The notes below the pieces were generated by a model. The model worked only from the letters and a program-made list of their open reading frames with translations. It did not search any database and was not told the origin of the DNA. DNA of 64,000 nucleotides, taken from positions 102,126-166,125 of the forward strand of contig CADAYD010000002.1 of assembly GCA_902791985.1 (NCBI GenBank). The letters are read 5' to 3'. This DNA comes from an uncultured bacterium (GTDB lineage: Bacteria > Cyanobacteriota > Vampirovibrionia > Gastranaerophilales > Gastranaerophilaceae). The stretch's first letter is position 1; every line of letters starts with the position of its first letter. Shown here one piece after another: positions 44,073 through 52,757 of the stretch. The position numbers and the translations under genes were made by a program.

Positions 44073-44708
44073 ATGTCTGCAAATTATAAAGAACTTATCT
44101 CAAAATTTACAAAAGAAGATTACTTACAAAACAATGTAAATCTTCATATTCATACGACTTATTCGGACGGCAAAGGGAAATATCGTAATATTGTGCACCA
44201 AGCCAAAGAAAAAGGCTATAAAAATATAGCAATAACCGACCACAATACCATAAAGGGGCATATCGAAAATCCGGATTTACTCGGCTTTGTCATACCGGCT
44301 GTTGAATTTGATGTTTGGTACAAATATATTTTTCTTCATCTTATTGCATACGGTATTGATACTAATGCAGCATGCATGGAAAAATTTTATGCAAAAAATA
44401 AAAATGAAACAGAAAAAGATATCATTCGAATAATACCAAAACGTAATATTTATGAACTCATAAAAGCTATACATCAAGCCGGTGGGATTGCTGTGATTGC
44501 GCACCCTGCCTGCTGCTGGGCAATCAATATGGATGACTTTATAAAAGATTTAAAAAATATCGGTTTAGACGGAATAGAAATATATTACCCGTACCCGAGA
44601 TGGCGAAAATACATGAAATTTGCCCCTCTTGAAAAACTTGACCAAATCGCAGACAAATACGGATTAATAAAAACCGGTGGAACCGATTTACACAATGAGA
44701 TACTTTAA
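44073..44708 (+). CDS. PHP-domain metal-dependent phosphoesterase
   Basis: A 211-residue single PHP domain. Motifs: LHIHTTYSDGKG (metal-binding HxH and Asp), IAITDHNTIKGH, AHPACCW and GGTDLHNE at the C-terminus. Such stand-alone PHP proteins (YciV/TrpH-like) hydrolyse 3'-phosphoadenosine-5'-phosphate, nucleotides or oligoribonucleotides; the exact substrate is not told by sequence. The usual 270-300-residue length is shortened, mostly in the middle. AGGGGGA lies about 12 bases before the ATG. Confidence 0.85.
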   Translation: MSANYKELISKFTKEDYLQNNVNLHIHTTYSDGKGKYRNIVHQAKEKGYKNIAITDHNTIKGHIENPDLLGFVIPAVEFDVWYKYIFLHLIAYGIDTNAACMEKFYAKNKNETEKDIIRIIPKRNIYELIKAIHQAGGIAVIAHPACCWAINMDDFIKDLKNIGLDGIEIYYPYPRWRKYMKFAPLEKLDQIADKYGLIKTGGTDLHNEIL

Positions 44709-44794
44709 TATTTCAGTTAATACAATGCACTCAAATATTAACTTCTCTTAACTTAATTTACAAAATTGGAGTAATAATATAAAATAAAAACATT

Positions 44795-45847
44795 ATGGAA
44801 AATAAAGAATTAAATGAGAAAATTAGTGCACTGACACTAAAAATGGCCCAAGAGCCAAACAACATTGAAAATTATCACGAACTTGCTGAGCTATATATGG
44901 GACAGCAAAATTATGACAAAGTTATGTCTGTGTTAGATAGTTTGCTTGCAATTAAGCCTGATGATGTACAAGCACTTGTAGGCATGGGAACCATGTGGTT
45001 TTATGAAAGAGATTTTCGTAAATCACTTCAATACTATAACAAGGCACTTGAAGTTAATCCAAAAAACTATCTGATATATTACAACATGGGTAACGTATTT
45101 GCCGAATGGAAAAACTTTGATAAAGCATTGTTTTTCTATAACAGAGCAATCGACTTGAATTCAACAAATGCAGAAATTTACAATGCAATAGCACTATTGT
45201 ACCAAGATAATAAAGAATATGTTGAAGCAAAAGCATATTATGAAAAAGCACTGTCGTTAGAACCTGATAATGTTAATGCTTTAATAGACTTAGGTAATGT
45301 ATGTTTTAAATTATATGATTATGAAACAGCATTAAAGTTATTCAAAAAAGTATTTGTATTAGCCCCTGATAACGAACTTGTTGCCGTTTGTATAGGGAAT
45401 GCGCTTACATTGGTAAAAGATAGAGAGCAGGCTTATTCATATTATGAAAAAGCTCTATCAATGACTGATGACAAGTACAGAATTTATATCTGTTATGCAA
45501 TTTCATTGACAGAATTTAAAGAATACGATATTGCGGAAGGAATGTATAAAAAAGCGATTGAATGTAGCCCGAAGCAGCCTAATGCATATACATTACTTGC
45601 TAATTTATACTCAAACCAAAACCGAATAAAAGAAGCAATTGAGACATACAGACAAGCACTTCAGGTTGATCCTAACAATGCGGAAGTATTTGAGCTACTC
45701 GGGAACGCTCATTATTTGGATAATGATGTTGACCAAGCGATTCAGTCATATAGAGCCGCAATTGCTATTGAGCCGACTAATGATGAGTACAGATTAATCT
45801 ATTCTCAAGTAATGGAAGATTATGTTGAATCTGCTCATAAGGAATAG
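44795..45847 (+). CDS. Cytoplasmic tetratricopeptide-repeat protein
   Basis: A 350-residue protein with about nine successive TPR motifs and no signal peptide; repeats include YHELAELYMGQQNYDKVMSVL, AWYFYERDF-like second helices, YYNMGNVFAEWKNFDKALFFYNRAI and NAIALLYQDNKEYVEAKAYYEKAL. It is probably a scaffold for protein assembly. It is followed after three bases by a small membrane protein gene, with which it likely forms an operon. Confidence 0.88.
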   Translation: MENKELNEKISALTLKMAQEPNNIENYHELAELYMGQQNYDKVMSVLDSLLAIKPDDVQALVGMGTMWFYERDFRKSLQYYNKALEVNPKNYLIYYNMGNVFAEWKNFDKALFFYNRAIDLNSTNAEIYNAIALLYQDNKEYVEAKAYYEKALSLEPDNVNALIDLGNVCFKLYDYETALKLFKKVFVLAPDNELVAVCIGNALTLVKDREQAYSYYEKALSMTDDKYRIYICYAISLTEFKEYDIAEGMYKKAIECSPKQPNAYTLLANLYSNQNRIKEAIETYRQALQVDPNNAEVFELLGNAHYLDNDVDQAIQSYRAAIAIEPTNDEYRLIYSQVMEDYVESAHKE

Positions 45848-45850
45848 TAA

Positions 45851-46252
45851 ATGAAATATGCAAGAGAAGAAATTGGATTTTTAAGTCGCTTAGGCTCTGC
45901 TTTGTCATATTTGACAGCAGGCTGGGGCGGGCTCATAATTTTTGTTATTATGTATTTTGCAAAAAAAAGACCGTCAAAATTCTTCACTTTTAATGTATAT
46001 CAATCCATAATTATTGCATTTTCGCTATTTGTAATCGGAATGTGTTGGGCTCTATTATTTAATATACTGTCACAGATTCCGTTTATACAACTTGTTGTTT
46101 CATGGATAGATTTAATTTTTAACAGACCGTTTCTAATTTCACGCTCATTAACAGAGTTGTTTATATTCACTCTTACACTATATTGTGTAATATTTTGTCT
46201 TATCGGCAGATACCCTATTATTTATAAAATTTCGAGTTTAATAAAACGTTAA
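45851..46252 (+). CDS. Small multi-pass membrane protein, possibly Tic20-like
   Basis: A 133-residue protein with three or four hydrophobic helices. It opens FLSRLGSALSYLTAGWGG, has FFTFNVYQSIIIAF in the second helix and ends GRYPIIYKISSLI. That order (short N-terminal helix, FNxYQ-type motif, closing G-Y-P-x-I) is reminiscent of the Tic20/Ycf60 or DUF4870-type membrane proteins found in cyanobacteria, but similarity is weak by eye. It starts three bases after the TPR gene stop. Function unknown. Confidence 0.5.
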   Translation: MKYAREEIGFLSRLGSALSYLTAGWGGLIIFVIMYFAKKRPSKFFTFNVYQSIIIAFSLFVIGMCWALLFNILSQIPFIQLVVSWIDLIFNRPFLISRSLTELFIFTLTLYCVIFCLIGRYPIIYKISSLIKR

Positions 46253-46259
46253 AAACTTA

Positions 46260-46291
46260 TTGACAACAGAGTTTGCTTGATGTTTTATATA
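46260..46291 (+). promoter_or_regulatory. Promoter of the rpsL-rpsG operon
   Basis: A perfect -35 TTGACA at 46260-46265 is followed, after about 17-20 bases, by an AT-rich -10 region (TTTTATATATATA, 46283-46295). This is the best consensus-like -35 in the window and lies about 155 bases before rpsL. Confidence 0.65.
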
Positions 46292-46295
46292 TATA

Positions 46296-46416
46296 GACTA
46301 GCCGTTTTAGCGTGCTGAAATTGGAACGGTTAGCAATTAAAGTAGCCGAAAGCGTGACGCCCAAGCGTGTTTCAATAAAGGCCATAGTATGGGCAAAATG
46401 GTAAAAAGGAGAAATT
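46296..46416 (+). promoter_or_regulatory. Structured 5' leader of the str operon
   Basis: About 120 untranslated bases that can fold: AGCCGTT pairs with AACGGTT (one G-U) around GTGCTGAAATTGG, and a second GC-richer part AGCCGAAAGCGTGACGCCC...AAGCGTG follows. It may serve ribosomal-protein feedback on S12/S7 expression. I did not match it to a named leader. Confidence 0.4.
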
Positions 46417-46800
46417 ATGCCAACCATTAATCAATTAGTACGTCAAGAAAGAAAAGTACTAAAATCTAAAACAAAATCTCCGGCTTTGATGAATTGTCCA
46501 CAAAGACGCGGAGTATGCACAAGGGTTTATACTACAACCCCTAAAAAGCCAAACTCAGCACTTAGAAAAGTTGCCAGAGTTAGATTAACAAACGGATTTG
46601 AAGTTACTTCATACATTCCGGGTATCGGTCATAACTTACAGGAACACTCTGTTGTTATGATTAGAGGCGGTCGTGTTAAAGATTTACCTGGTGTTCGTTA
46701 TCACATTATCCGTGGTACATTAGATACTGCAGGTGTTGCTAACAGAGCAAAATCAAGATCAAAATACGGCGCTAAAAGAGATAAAAAAGGAGGTAAATAG
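46417..46800 (+). CDS. rpsL: 30S ribosomal protein S12
   Basis: A 127-residue S12 protein, a universal 30S decoding-centre component. Landmarks: [66 protein letters not shown] and a Lys-rich tail. The Asp in [10 protein letters not shown] is the residue methylthiolated by RimO, whose gene is in this window. AAAGGAG precedes the ATG. Lys in the KPNSAL segment is the streptomycin-sensitive form. Confidence 0.97.
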   Translation: MPTINQLVRQERKVLKSKTKSPALMNCPQRRGVCTRVYTTTPKKPNSALRKVARVRLTNGFEVTSYIPGIGHNLQEHSVVMIRGGRVKDLPGVRYHIIRGTLDTAGVANRAKSRSKYGAKRDKKGGK

Positions 46801-46802
46801 TA

Positions 46803-47273
46803 ATGTCAAGACGTTCTAAACCTGCAAAAAGAATACCTTTAGCAGATCCGGTATATAACAGCGTAGATGTTTCAAAATTCATTAACAGAATTATGAGACG
46901 CGGGAAAAAGTCATTAGCAGAAAGAATTTTCTATTCTTCAATGGAAAAAATTAAAGAAAGAACCGGAGAAGATCCGATGGAAGTATTCCAAAAGGCTCTT
47001 ACTAATGCTACTCCTCTTTTAGAAGTAAAAGCACGCCGTATTGGTGGTTCTACATATCAAGTACCATTAGAAGTTAAAGCAGACAGAGGATTTGCACTTT
47101 CTTCTTCTTGGATAATCGATTTTGCGAAGAAAAGAAGCGGTAAATCATACGTAGATAAATTGGTAAACGAAATTATTGATGCTTCTAACGGTACCGGCGC
47201 AGCTTGCAAAAAACGCGAAGATACCCACAAAATGGCTGAAGCTAACAAGGCATTCGCACATTACAGATACTAA
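46803..47273 (+). CDS. rpsG: 30S ribosomal protein S7
   Basis: A 156-residue S7 protein, the assembly initiator of the 30S head domain. Landmarks are the N-terminal MSRRSKPAKRIPLADPVYNS, KKSLAERIFYSSMEKIKE and RIGGSTYQVPLEVKADR. AGGAGGT in the last codons of rpsL serves as ribosome site, two bases separate the genes. It is followed by a strong terminator, so fusA and tuf are not in this transcript. Confidence 0.97.
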   Translation: MSRRSKPAKRIPLADPVYNSVDVSKFINRIMRRGKKSLAERIFYSSMEKIKERTGEDPMEVFQKALTNATPLLEVKARRIGGSTYQVPLEVKADRGFALSSSWIIDFAKKRSGKSYVDKLVNEIIDASNGTGAACKKREDTHKMAEANKAFAHYRY

Positions 47274-47293
47274 TTGTAATGCAGGCTATAAAT

Positions 47294-47335
47294 ATAAGAA
47301 AAAGCACCTTTTTATTGAAAGGTGCTTTTTCTTAT
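47294..47335. terminator. Strong terminator of the rpsL-rpsG operon, bidirectional
   Basis: A perfect 18-bp inverted repeat (ATAAGAAAAAGCACCTTT/AAAGGTGCTTTTTCTTAT) with a 6-base loop and T-rich flanks on both strands. It overlaps the last codons of the hybrid-cluster-like gene on the minus strand, so it ends that transcript too. Confidence 0.9.
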
Positions 47336-48922
47336 ACTCTTAAGATCCTTAATAGGATTTGACAAAACTTTTACTGAATAATTTTTTATAAATGTTTCAA
47401 AAACCAACGGATTTATTATACGAGGGGAACAAGAAACTACATAAATATTACTTGCCCCAATATTTTTTAATTTTATAATTCCTGATATAGAAGTAACATC
47501 ACAAGCAGGAAAAATAAAATACATATGGTCTAAATGTTGATTGCCTAAAAGTAATTTGTTCATAACATAAGCCATTAGAGGGACATAATTCCCTATATTA
47601 AGCGTAACAACATTATTTTTACCTGATTCATAATAAAAACTTATAACATACTCATCGGATTTCAAATTTGCAAAAAATGAACTAAAATACTCCTTTGGAG
47701 CATCTGAAAAAGAGCCGATACCGACAATAAATAGTCTTCTAATCTTACCTGAATCCATTTTTTGAAATATTTTTTCAAATAATTTATTTACATCCGAATC
47801 ATTAAAACCCAGAACCGTATCAGGTTTTTGCCGACCTTTTTTGAAACCTGATGAAGAAATTGCACTTTCAATCACCGGAGAATAATCATTATTTTCAATC
47901 TTTATAACGCCTTGAGGAGTGATATAATCATTAGAAAAAATTTTACCTCTGTATAGAAATTCCGTATTATTTTTTGAATTTTTTGTCAATAAAATTGCTC
48001 CTGGGAAAGTACCATAATCCACAATACAATTTTCACTGCTGCTGCCATAATGTCCTTTTAAATGCGGATATTTTCTGAATTTCTCAAGACTATGACTTAT
48101 TAAAAGATTTGAATGAGTATAAACATCAATATCCTTAGCCTTTGTTAGTTCAAGAATATTTATTAAATCATTAAAGTTGTTGCCTGACACTAATATACAT
48201 TTACCTTTTCTGGTTGAATGAGAAACCATAACCTCAGAAATACTGCCATAATACTCAAAAAGCACTTCCGCTAATTTATATTGAAGTTTTGAATCAAGAA
48301 CTGACAATGAATTAATAAAATCAAATAATGAGGATTGATTATTTTCGAATTTATCTAATGATGCTAAAAGATTTAGGATATCTGAAATTGATATTTTATC
48401 CCTAATATCAAAATCAAAAAGTTTTGAAATATTTTGACAAGTAGATTTTAAAACCGAATAAAGTATTTGCATAAAATTTCTATTTTCGGTTAAAATAACA
48501 TTATATAGCCTTTTTACAAGAATATCTCCGGAAGTGATAGCCTTAGACATGGAGTAATCCGGATAAAAATGAATATACTCATCAATTATATCAGGTTCTA
48601 TGCCTATATCTTTACACTGGTTAATATAACGATTTTTTGAATTTGAAAAAATATAATAACATTGCATAGCAAGGTTATAAAGTTGTTTTTCGCTGTATTC
48701 ATTTAAATTTATTAATGATGCAAGATCATTTATTATTTCATCTTCAATTTGCGGATTATGCAAATTAAAATCTGCCAATTTTACAATATAAAAAGATGCC
48801 TGTTTTATAAAATATAAAACGAGCTCCTGTAAAGAAACGATTCCTGGAGAAAGAGCGCAAGCTCCCCTTGAAGTACAATCTTCACTATCAAAATTCAAAA
48901 AATTATATTCACTGCTAAACAT
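47312..48922 (-). CDS. Degenerate hybrid-cluster-protein (Hcp) homologue
   Basis: A 536-residue protein with the layout of hybrid cluster protein. VYTHSNLLISHS corresponds to Hcp's VYTHGEMLPAH, KYPHLKGHYG to KYPHLVGNYG, FPGAILLTKN to FPGAILMTTN, and the end, NIGASNIYVVSCSP, to the LGIKNIYLGP block. Hcp needs one His, two Glu, four Cys and a Lys to hold its 4Fe-2O-2S cluster. Here the MTTNC Cys is Ser, the GGCDG Cys is Ser (GIGSFSDA), the LACGKYRF Cys is Ser (YESGKNN), and the DIGQCND Cys is Tyr (NIGNYVP). The N-terminal CxxC is also reduced. It is therefore probably not a hydroxylamine/NO reductase. A glutaredoxin gene precedes it by five bases. Confidence 0.65.
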   Translation of the reverse strand: MFSSEYNFLNFDSEDCTSRGACALSPGIVSLQELVLYFIKQASFYIVKLADFNLHNPQIEDEIINDLASLINLNEYSEKQLYNLAMQCYYIFSNSKNRYINQCKDIGIEPDIIDEYIHFYPDYSMSKAITSGDILVKRLYNVILTENRNFMQILYSVLKSTCQNISKLFDFDIRDKISISDILNLLASLDKFENNQSSLFDFINSLSVLDSKLQYKLAEVLFEYYGSISEVMVSHSTRKGKCILVSGNNFNDLINILELTKAKDIDVYTHSNLLISHSLEKFRKYPHLKGHYGSSSENCIVDYGTFPGAILLTKNSKNNTEFLYRGKIFSNDYITPQGVIKIENNDYSPVIESAISSSGFKKGRQKPDTVLGFNDSDVNKLFEKIFQKMDSGKIRRLFIVGIGSFSDAPKEYFSSFFANLKSDEYVISFYYESGKNNVVTLNIGNYVPLMAYVMNKLLLGNQHLDHMYFIFPACDVTSISGIIKLKNIGASNIYVVSCSPRIINPLVFETFIKNYSVKVLSNPIKDLKSIRKSTFQ

Positions 48923-48927
48923 TAAAA

Positions 48928-49161
48928 TTATCCCTGAAGTTTTTTGATGTATTCAATGATATCATCTGATTCATACATCAAAACATCATTATCAATATCA
49001 TTCAAGAACGGGACCTGATCTTTACCCCCAAGAGAAAGCAATTTATCAAAGTTTTCACTCACACTAACGTCCTTTTCGTTAAAATCAATATCATTTTCCC
49101 TTAAAAAATTCATTACTTTTTTACAATACGGACAATACTGCGAAACATATAAATCTAACAT
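48928..49161 (-). CDS. Glutaredoxin-family protein
   Basis: A 77-residue glutaredoxin-like thioredoxin-fold protein. The active-site motif is CPYC (residues 9-12, in SQYCPYCKKVMNFL), with the cis-proline in QVPFLND and the GST-like YESDDIIEYI helix at the end. The start is ATG 49161, preceded by GCAGGAGG. It would reduce disulphides in the cytoplasm, with glutathione or another thiol. Its stop is five bases before the Hcp-like gene, so the pair are cotranscribed and may share a redox role. Confidence 0.88.
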   Translation of the reverse strand: MLDLYVSQYCPYCKKVMNFLRENDIDFNEKDVSVSENFDKLLSLGGKDQVPFLNDIDNDVLMYESDDIIEYIKKLQG

Positions 49162-49287
49162 AATAATTCCTCCTGCGATTGAATACATTAAACAACATAC
49201 TTATGATATAAAAATCCCCCGCAAAAGGCAATCAAAAAGATAATTTTTGAAATTGAAAAAGTTGAATTTTTATTATAGACTCAAATT

Positions 49288-50430
49288 ATGAACAAGAAAA
49301 ACATACTTTTTGTATTCGGAACCCGACCGGAAGTAATAAAGCTTGCACCTGTAATATTAGAAATGAAAAAATATCCAAACAGGTACAATGTAATAATCTG
49401 CAATACCGAACAGCAAAAAGAACTATCTAATCAAACACTAAGTTATTTTAATCTTAAAGCAGATATCTATCTTGATTGTATGAGAGAAAATCAAGCACTT
49501 GCTGATGTCCAATCCCGCATTTTAACATCTTTAGAACACGAAGTATTCTCAAAATACAATATTGATGCCACTATTGTTCAAGGAGATACAATGACAGTTT
49601 TATGTGGCGCATTAGCTAGTTATTATCGTAAAATCCCTATTTTTCATGTTGAAGCAGGCCTACGCTCATACGACATATTTGAACCGTTTCCGGAAGAAAT
49701 TATGCGTCAAATGACATCAAGAGTTGCTGCATTAAATTTTGCCCCAACAATCAAAAATAAACAAGCTTTGCTAAATGAAGGTATAAAAGAAAATACTATT
49801 TTTGTTACCGGAAACACTGTAATTGATGCACTCTTTTGCTTGAGTGAAGAAACAATGGGAAACGCAAAAGAATTTTACAAAAATAAGAATATCGAAATTG
49901 ATGACAAATTAGTATTAATTACGGTTCATCGCAGAGAAAATCACGGCGAAAGAATTGACCGTATTCTTAATGCCATTGAATACCTTGTACAAAAATACAA
50001 AGACCACACATTCATCTTGCCTGTTCACCCTAATCCTAATGTCAGAGAAAAAGTTTGTAATAAACTAAAAAAATACAATAACGTATACTTACTTGAACCG
50101 CTCGATTACCCGAATTTGGTTTATCTTATGAAAAACGCAAAACTAATTTTGACTGATTCCGGCGGAATACAAGAAGAAGCCCCGTCGTTTGGCTGTCCAA
50201 CATTTGTTATGCGCTATGAAACAGAACGCCAAGAAGGAATTGATGCCGGAGTATCAATTCTTGTCGGAGCAGACTATGACAAAATTGTAAATCATAGCCA
50301 AGAGATTTTAAATATTGAAAAATCAAAATCTCGTTTAAAAGCGCAAAATCCTTATGGCTCGGGCAATTCCGCAAAAATTATAGAGGATATTATAAACAAA
50401 TATTTTGATAATAATTCTAAATTTAACTAG
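49288..50430 (+). CDS. wecB: UDP-N-acetylglucosamine 2-epimerase (non-hydrolysing)
   Basis: A 380-residue GT-B-fold enzyme that turns UDP-GlcNAc into UDP-ManNAc for surface glycans. Landmarks: FGTRPEVIKLAPVI near the start, VQGDTMTVLCGAL, HVEAGLRSYD, FPEEIMRQ, TVHRRENHGERI and DSGGIQEEAPSFGCP with the nucleotide-binding pocket. It is read with the M23 peptidase gene 33 bases downstream; the NAGPA gene follows, so the three may form a surface-envelope cluster. Confidence 0.95.
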   Translation: MNKKNILFVFGTRPEVIKLAPVILEMKKYPNRYNVIICNTEQQKELSNQTLSYFNLKADIYLDCMRENQALADVQSRILTSLEHEVFSKYNIDATIVQGDTMTVLCGALASYYRKIPIFHVEAGLRSYDIFEPFPEEIMRQMTSRVAALNFAPTIKNKQALLNEGIKENTIFVTGNTVIDALFCLSEETMGNAKEFYKNKNIEIDDKLVLITVHRRENHGERIDRILNAIEYLVQKYKDHTFILPVHPNPNVREKVCNKLKKYNNVYLLEPLDYPNLVYLMKNAKLILTDSGGIQEEAPSFGCPTFVMRYETERQEGIDAGVSILVGADYDKIVNHSQEILNIEKSKSRLKAQNPYGSGNSAKIIEDIINKYFDNNSKFN

Positions 50431-50462
50431 CAAAAATTTTAAAAATTTGTTTTATAAAGTAT

Positions 50463-51284
50463 ATGAAAATTAGTTCCATTAGAAAATATTCTACACCTTT
50501 GTTTGCATTTATGATGTCATATATTCCGCTAAAAATCGGAATTACAAATCGAATACATCTTGGAAATGATATATTTGAAAAGCAAATAAATGAACTCCCG
50601 CTGGATTTGAGACTAGGATTAAAAAAAGAATTTGTAACTAACTTTAGAGGCGGGGTCATAGAAAAATATGATTCTTTATCACTTGTAAAACTGAAAAATA
50701 AGCTAAAACAAGATACAACGAAAATATTTCAATATTGCTTTCCGATAAAAGAGAAAGAAATGGCATACACTGAACCATTCGGGCATTTTCTTGCAAAACG
50801 TCCCCCTAATCGGGACCATATGGGACTTGATATATTTGTAACACCATATTCAAAAAAGCCCCAAAATCCTATCACTATTGTTGCCCCAATAGACGGAATA
50901 ATAATATCAAATAAATTTGCCAGACAAACAGATAATATAATCGGGAATTCGACATCATTGCTTGGTATAGACGGCAGAACATATACATTTGATCATATGG
51001 CAAGAGGAACTGATTATTCTGATTCAATCCCAAGACATAAAGTTGGCGAACAAGTTAAAATGGGAGAGCCGCTTGGTTATGTCGGTTCAACCGGAGAAAC
51101 AACCCTGTGGCATTTACACTTTGGAGTTTTGACAGACAGCGCAAAAGCAAAACAAATTAAAGATCCTGTTTGGTTGAAACGAGCACAAAAATCGCCTTAC
51201 TCAGCGCTTAAAGGGCAAGTAAATCCGTTAAGTCGAAAAGACGCGGGAGAAATCGCGAATGTTTTAAATAAAGTTCTTAAATAG
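50463..51284 (+). CDS. M23 family metallopeptidase (LytM-type) domain protein
   Basis: A 273-residue protein with a peptidase M23 domain in its C-terminal two thirds: HMGLD (zinc His and Asp of the HxxxD motif), a YTFDHM block and LWHLHFGV (the HxH motif), with GYVGSTGETT before it. All four zinc/catalytic positions are present, so it should cut peptidoglycan cross-links or pentaglycine-like bridges. The N-terminus (YSTPLFAFMMSYIPLKIG) may be a weak anchor but is not a classical signal peptide. No clear ribosome site precedes ATG 50463, so the true start could be slightly different. Confidence 0.85.
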   Translation: MKISSIRKYSTPLFAFMMSYIPLKIGITNRIHLGNDIFEKQINELPLDLRLGLKKEFVTNFRGGVIEKYDSLSLVKLKNKLKQDTTKIFQYCFPIKEKEMAYTEPFGHFLAKRPPNRDHMGLDIFVTPYSKKPQNPITIVAPIDGIIISNKFARQTDNIIGNSTSLLGIDGRTYTFDHMARGTDYSDSIPRHKVGEQVKMGEPLGYVGSTGETTLWHLHFGVLTDSAKAKQIKDPVWLKRAQKSPYSALKGQVNPLSRKDAGEIANVLNKVLK

Positions 51285-51342
51285 TGTACATTTGCCACTA
51301 TTTAGTTTTGTAAAATTATTGCCAGTAAAGGCTTGAAAGCGC

Positions 51343-51371
51343 TTGAGAATAATGTTAAAATATGTTACAAT
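51343..51371 (+). promoter_or_regulatory. Promoter before the NAGPA-domain gene
   Basis: TTGAGA at 51343-51348 and TACAAT at 51366-51371 are 17 bases apart, a near-consensus sigma-70 promoter. The leader of about 100 bases before ATG 51480 contains hairpins AGACC/GGTCT and GAGTG/CACTC; its function is not known. Confidence 0.6.
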
Positions 51372-51479
51372 AGTAGTAGGAGAATCCTATAGACCCAAAT
51401 AGGTCTTCGATGAGTGTTATGCCCCACACCACTCTTTAATAAAAAAGGTATCCGGTTACTCTAAATTATAGGTGCAACA

Positions 51480-52745
51480 ATGGATACGCTAATTCCTAAC
51501 AGGAAAATTGAGCTTTCAGGCAGAACTTGTGACTTAATAATGGCTTTGTCACTTTTGTTAACTTTAGTTCTGTCACAATTGTGTTTTCACTCACCTTTAT
51601 ATGCAAATGACTTAATTGCGAATACTGTTATTTCTAATCCTTCAATATATAAAACAGGAAATAAACTACTTGCAGATTTTGATCCGGAATATCAAAAACG
51701 TATATTTGATAACAGGATAAGTGCTAAATACGCAGGTCTAAAAATAAATGATGTTACGGACGGCATAAAACACATTAAAATGGTTAAATATTACAACGGT
51801 CGTCCGGTCAGAATTAACGTTGTAGAAATGAATTCAAAAGTCGCAAGTAATTTTGAACTCATGCCTGCAACTGCATCTTCGTACACTCTGCACTCAAAAA
51901 ACACTCTTCGAACAATTGCAGGGAGGACAAATTCTATAGTCGCACTCAACGGCGGTTTCTTTAAACCGCAATCAGGAATTCCGCTTGGAACATTAATGAT
52001 TAATGGGAAAATTTATACAGGACCAATATATAACAGAGTCGCATTAGGAATTTTTGAAGACGGATATGACGTTAGCAGAGTTGAATTTAATGGAATTATA
52101 AGAGGTAATAATACAGAAATAAAAATCGATAATATAAATCAACCAAGAATGCTTTCCTCATACGTATTAGCTTATACAAGGGATTGGGGGATGTATGCTC
52201 CGGCTTCTCCTAAGAACGGAGTTCAACTCCAAATTTCCGGAGACAGAATTATTAGCGCATCCGCCAATCCCCTTTCTATTCCGGCAGACGGATACGTAAT
52301 TGTCGGACCAAAAGAGAAACTCAAAAGTCTTTTTGGCGCCAACAAAATTGAGATGGAACTTGAGTTATCTCCTAAATGGGAAAATGTTAAACATATAATA
52401 AGCGGCGGTCCATACTTAGTTAAAAACGGCAGTGTTTATGTTGACACCACTGAAGAAAAGCTAAACGCAATCAGCGGGAGAAATCCTCGCAGCGCAATAG
52501 GATATACAAAAGATAATGATTTGATTCTCGTCGCAGTTGACGGTAGAGAGGGAAGTTCTGTAGGTTTGACCCTATATGAACTTGCCTCTCTAATGAAATC
52601 TTTAGGCTGCGTTAATGCAATAAATCTTGATGGCGGGGGATCTACAGTTATGTATGTAAAAGGGGACATCGTAAACAACCCGCCGCAACCCGGAGGAATT
52701 GCCCTTTCTAATGCAATTGTAATTTCAAAGAAAAACGGCGGATAA
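51480..52745 (+). CDS. Phosphodiester glycosidase (NAGPA-domain) exported protein
   Basis: A 421-residue protein with one N-terminal hydrophobic segment (ALSLLLTLVLSQLCF, about residues 20-38) as signal or anchor. The C-terminal 250 residues form a NAGPA/DUF2233 domain: VALNGGFF near residue 160, NPRSAIGYTKDNDLILVAVDG near 336-355, and the conserved NLDGGGSTVMYVKG near 383. The family includes mammalian N-acetylglucosamine-1-phosphodiester alpha-N-acetylglucosaminidase and bacterial proteins tied to exopolysaccharide or teichoic polymers. It is probably an envelope phosphodiester-sugar hydrolase. The ribosome site is weak. Confidence 0.85.
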   Translation: MDTLIPNRKIELSGRTCDLIMALSLLLTLVLSQLCFHSPLYANDLIANTVISNPSIYKTGNKLLADFDPEYQKRIFDNRISAKYAGLKINDVTDGIKHIKMVKYYNGRPVRINVVEMNSKVASNFELMPATASSYTLHSKNTLRTIAGRTNSIVALNGGFFKPQSGIPLGTLMINGKIYTGPIYNRVALGIFEDGYDVSRVEFNGIIRGNNTEIKIDNINQPRMLSSYVLAYTRDWGMYAPASPKNGVQLQISGDRIISASANPLSIPADGYVIVGPKEKLKSLFGANKIEMELELSPKWENVKHIISGGPYLVKNGSVYVDTTEEKLNAISGRNPRSAIGYTKDNDLILVAVDGREGSSVGLTLYELASLMKSLGCVNAINLDGGGSTVMYVKGDIVNNPPQPGGIALSNAIVISKKNGG

Positions 52746-52757
52746 ATTTTGTATCTG

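Noticed and set aside
47312..48922. Active hydroxylamine/NO reductase (canonical Hcp)
   Set aside because: By eye-alignment the cluster-binding cysteines and the Glu-x-Lys site are replaced, so I call it only a degenerate homologue.
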